From JAENVU01 sp963756815 (GTDB lineage: Bacteria; Actinomycetota; Acidimicrobiia; IMCC26256; JAENVU01), in assembly GCA_963756815.1 (NCBI GenBank), contig CAVWPR010000005.1, positions 372,001 through 436,000 on the forward strand: a stretch of 64,000 nt of DNA, read 5' to 3'. The first letter of the stretch is position 1; each line of letters begins with the position of its first letter. The position numbers and the translations under genes were made by a program. The notes below the pieces were generated by a model. That model was not told the origin of the DNA. It made no database searches and saw only the letters and a list, made by a program, of their open reading frames with translations. This document shows, in pieces, positions 62,143 to 64,000 of the stretch.

Positions 62143-64000
62143 TCAGACCGAGGCCCGCCGCAACGCCTCTTCGGCGGTCAGGTCGATCTCGTCGATGGTG
62201 CCCTCGTCGATGCGCAGCGCGATCGCACGCAGCCGCTCCAACATCTCCTCGGCCGTTCCCGAGTCCTCGATGTTCTCGACCAATGTCGGTGACAGCGGCG
62301 GCACCTCGACCGTGCGGATCAGCTCGTGCGCGCTGGGCCTCGGCATCTCGTGCCCGCAGAACAGGTCCTCGTGGAGCTTCTCACCGGGACGCAGCCCGGT
62401 GAAGATGATCGGCACCTCGGGCGACCGGCTCGACGCGAGCTGCCGCGCGACGTCGGCGATGCGCACCGGGTCGCCCATGTCGAGCACGAGCGCCTCGCCG
62501 TTGTGGCCGATCGCTCCGGCCTGGATGACGAGCTGCACGGCCTCCTCGACGGTCATGAAGTACCGCGTGACCTCGGGGTCGGTCACCGTCAGGGGCTGCC
62601 CGGCGTCGAGCTGTGCCCGGAAGGCGGTGAGCACCGACCCGCGGCTGCCGAGGACGTTGCCGAAGCGGACGCTCAGGAACCGGCCGGCCTCGTTGCACCC
62701 GTAGTGCGCGGTGAGCGCCTCCGCGATCCGCTTCGAGTAGCCGAGCGCGCTGCACGGGTTCGCGGCCTTGTCGGTGGAGATGTTCACGAACCGCGACGCG
62801 CCGGCGGCGGCGGCGGCCTGCAGCACCGAGAGCGTGCCCCAGATGTTGGTCTTGAGCGCCTCGGCGGGATGCGTCTGCAGCAGCGGCAGGTGCTTGAGGG
62901 CTGCGGCATGGAACACGACGTCGGGCTGGATCCGCTCCATCTCCTCGATGATCCGGCGCCGGTCGCGGATGTCGGCGAGCAGCAGGTCCGCGGAGTCGAG
63001 CAGGGCGCGACCCTCGATGGAGAGCTGCACCGAGTGCAGGTTCGACTCGTCGCGGTCGATCATCACCAGCCGCTCGGGGTGGAACGCCGCGATCTGGCGG
63101 CAGAGCTCGGAGCCGATCGACCCACCCGCGCCGGTGACCACCACGCGCCGACCCTGCAGGTACTCCGACACGGCGACGAGATCGGTCTCGATCGCGTGGC
63201 GGCCCAGCAGGTCGGACTCGGTGGGTGCGCGGAGGTCGCGGACGTGCACCTTGCCGTCGAGCAGCTCGTCCACCGACGGGACGACGCGCACGTTGAGCCC
63301 GATCCGACGGGCGGACTCGCTGAGCTCGCGGATCATGGCGCCGTCGCCCGTGGGGACCGCGATGACGAGCGCGGCGGCGTTCGTGCGCCTCGCGACGTCG
63401 GGGAGCGCGCTGCGGTCACCGACGACGCGCACACCGCGCACCGAGAGGTTCCGCTTGAGCGGGTCGTCGTCGAGCACCGCGACCGGGTGGTACGAGCTGC
63501 CCGCCTCGTACAGCATCGACCGCACGGTGCGCTGACCGCCCTCGCCGGCGCCGAAGACGATCGCGGGCACCCGCCCGTCGCCCCGGGCCCGCCGGTGATG
63601 GTCGACCGCTCGACGCAGGAAGTGCCGCACTCCACCCATCGCGACGAAGGCGATGAGGCCGGCGGCGACGATGCTCGTCACCGGCGCCAGGCGGTCGCTG
63701 GCGGCGATGTCCACCATGATCAGGATCACGGTGGTGAGGGTGGCGCACAGCCCGAGGGCCGGGACCTCCTCGAACGAGCCGAGGGTCCACCAGCCGCGGT
63801 AGAGCCCGCAGACGTACCCGAATCCGACCGTGGCCAGCCACGCGATCGGCACCAGCACGACCACGTCGAACGACGTCATCCGGTGCAGGTCGAAGTCGAG
63901 GCGCAGGCTCAGGCCGGCGTAGAGCGCGATCGCCCAGATCAGGCAGTCGACCCAGACACGGGCCACGCGGCGCGTGCCGACGCCCCGTCCGAGGAACGCG
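62143..64000 (-). CDS. Membrane nucleotide-sugar epimerase/dehydratase (CapD/FlaA1 type), 5' end may lie outside the window
   Basis: At least 607 residues. N-terminal transmembrane helices ('VVLVPIAWLATVGFGYVCGL', 'TLTTVILIMVDIA', 'IVAAGLIAFVAMGG') precede a CoA-binding-like Rossmann domain ('VPAIVFGAGEGGQRTVRSML'). A SDR domain follows: 'RVVVTGAGGSIGSELCRQIA', 'VFHAAALKHLPLLQTHPAEA', 'FVNISTDKAANPCSALGYSK' (Tyr-x3-Lys) and 'RFLSVRFGNVLGSRGSVL'. It likely makes a 4-keto-6-deoxy UDP-sugar for surface glycans. GTG 63966 is the last start in the window, but the frame stays open to 64000 ('FLGRGVGTRR'), so the true start may be beyond. Confidence 0.92.
   Translation of the reverse strand, partial: AFLGRGVGTRRVARVWVDCLIWAIALYAGLSLRLDFDLHRMTSFDVVVLVPIAWLATVGFGYVCGLYRGWWTLGSFEEVPALGLCATLTTVILIMVDIAASDRLAPVTSIVAAGLIAFVAMGGVRHFLRRAVDHHRRARGDGRVPAIVFGAGEGGQRTVRSMLYEAGSSYHPVAVLDDDPLKRNLSVRGVRVVGDRSALPDVARRTNAAALVIAVPTGDGAMIRELSESARRIGLNVRVVPSVDELLDGKVHVRDLRAPTESDLLGRHAIETDLVAVSEYLQGRRVVVTGAGGSIGSELCRQIAAFHPERLVMIDRDESNLHSVQLSIEGRALLDSADLLLADIRDRRRIIEEMERIQPDVVFHAAALKHLPLLQTHPAEALKTNIWGTLSVLQAAAAAGASRFVNISTDKAANPCSALGYSKRIAEALTAHYGCNEAGRFLSVRFGNVLGSRGSVLTAFRAQLDAGQPLTVTDPEVTRYFMTVEEAVQLVIQAGAIGHNGEALVLDMGDPVRIADVARQLASSRSPEVPIIFTGLRPGEKLHEDLFCGHEMPRPSAHELIRTVEVPPLSPTLVENIEDSGTAEEMLERLRAIALRIDEGTIDEIDLTAEEALRRASV

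Overview
The window is about 70% GC, densely coded DNA from a high-GC Gram-positive bacterium. Actinomycetota is well supported: PcrA-type helicase, a GuaB3-type IMPDH-related protein, two FadD-like acyl-CoA synthetases, Cys4-type S4, GTG/TTG starts and ATGA/GTGA gene overlaps. The class Acidimicrobiia is only an inference, drawn from overall gene content and a giant GlmS-like protein. It is ordinary chromosome: no rRNA, tRNA, IS, prophage or CRISPR was seen. No gene-free stretch exceeds 300 bases; the largest are 40751-41014 (CIRCE region) and 54752-54993. Bases 1-148 hold no gene I can support.

Layout. 0.1-5.3 kb: VOC protein, acyl-CoA synthetase, NYN/S1/Lys-rich RNA-binding protein, rhodanese, CaiB/BaiF CoA-transferase. 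5.4-11.1 kb: secreted PKD-like protein, then a glycerol cluster (glpD, an alkylglycerone-phosphate-synthase-like flavoprotein, glpK). 11-17 kb: hydrolase, ogt, mdh, a YtrA-type GntR/ABC operon with a perfect 12+12 palindromic operator, and a J-domain protein. 17-25 kb: icd, folD, purH, purN, sucD, sucC and a stand-alone B12 subunit of methylmalonyl-CoA mutase (central carbon, one-carbon and purine metabolism). 25-32 kb: pcrA, dtd, guaA, guaB3, Nudix. 32-35 kb: second acyl-CoA synthetase plus a hydrolase lipoprotein. 35-40 kb: type IV pilus genes (pilin, pilT, pilC, pilB). 40-54.8 kb: CIRCE-controlled groES, then a long leftward run (rplM-rpsI-glmM-glmS-acpS-nnr-CBS-alr-hydrolase-udg-tsaE-tsaB-two mini-ORFs-rimI-tsaD) joining cell-wall precursor synthesis with the t6A tRNA-modification genes. 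55-57 kb: a phosphodiesterase with swapped lobe order and a lipoprotein. 57-61 kb: infA-rpmJ-rpsM-rpsK-rpsD-rpoA-rplQ-truA. 61-64 kb: nucleotide-sugar genes.

Quality. At least twenty apparent single-base indels, nearly all +1 insertions in GC-rich runs, break otherwise intact single-copy genes, including essential ones (guaA, icd, alr, glmS, rplQ, pilB). I read these as sequence or assembly errors and give gene boundaries that span both frames. The most unusual biological signals are two tandem, translationally coupled 30-codon mini-ORFs between tsaB and rimI, a roughly 1,135-residue GlmS-like protein with a large insertion in its glutaminase domain, a lobe-permuted phosphodiesterase, and the NYN-S1-histone-like protein.
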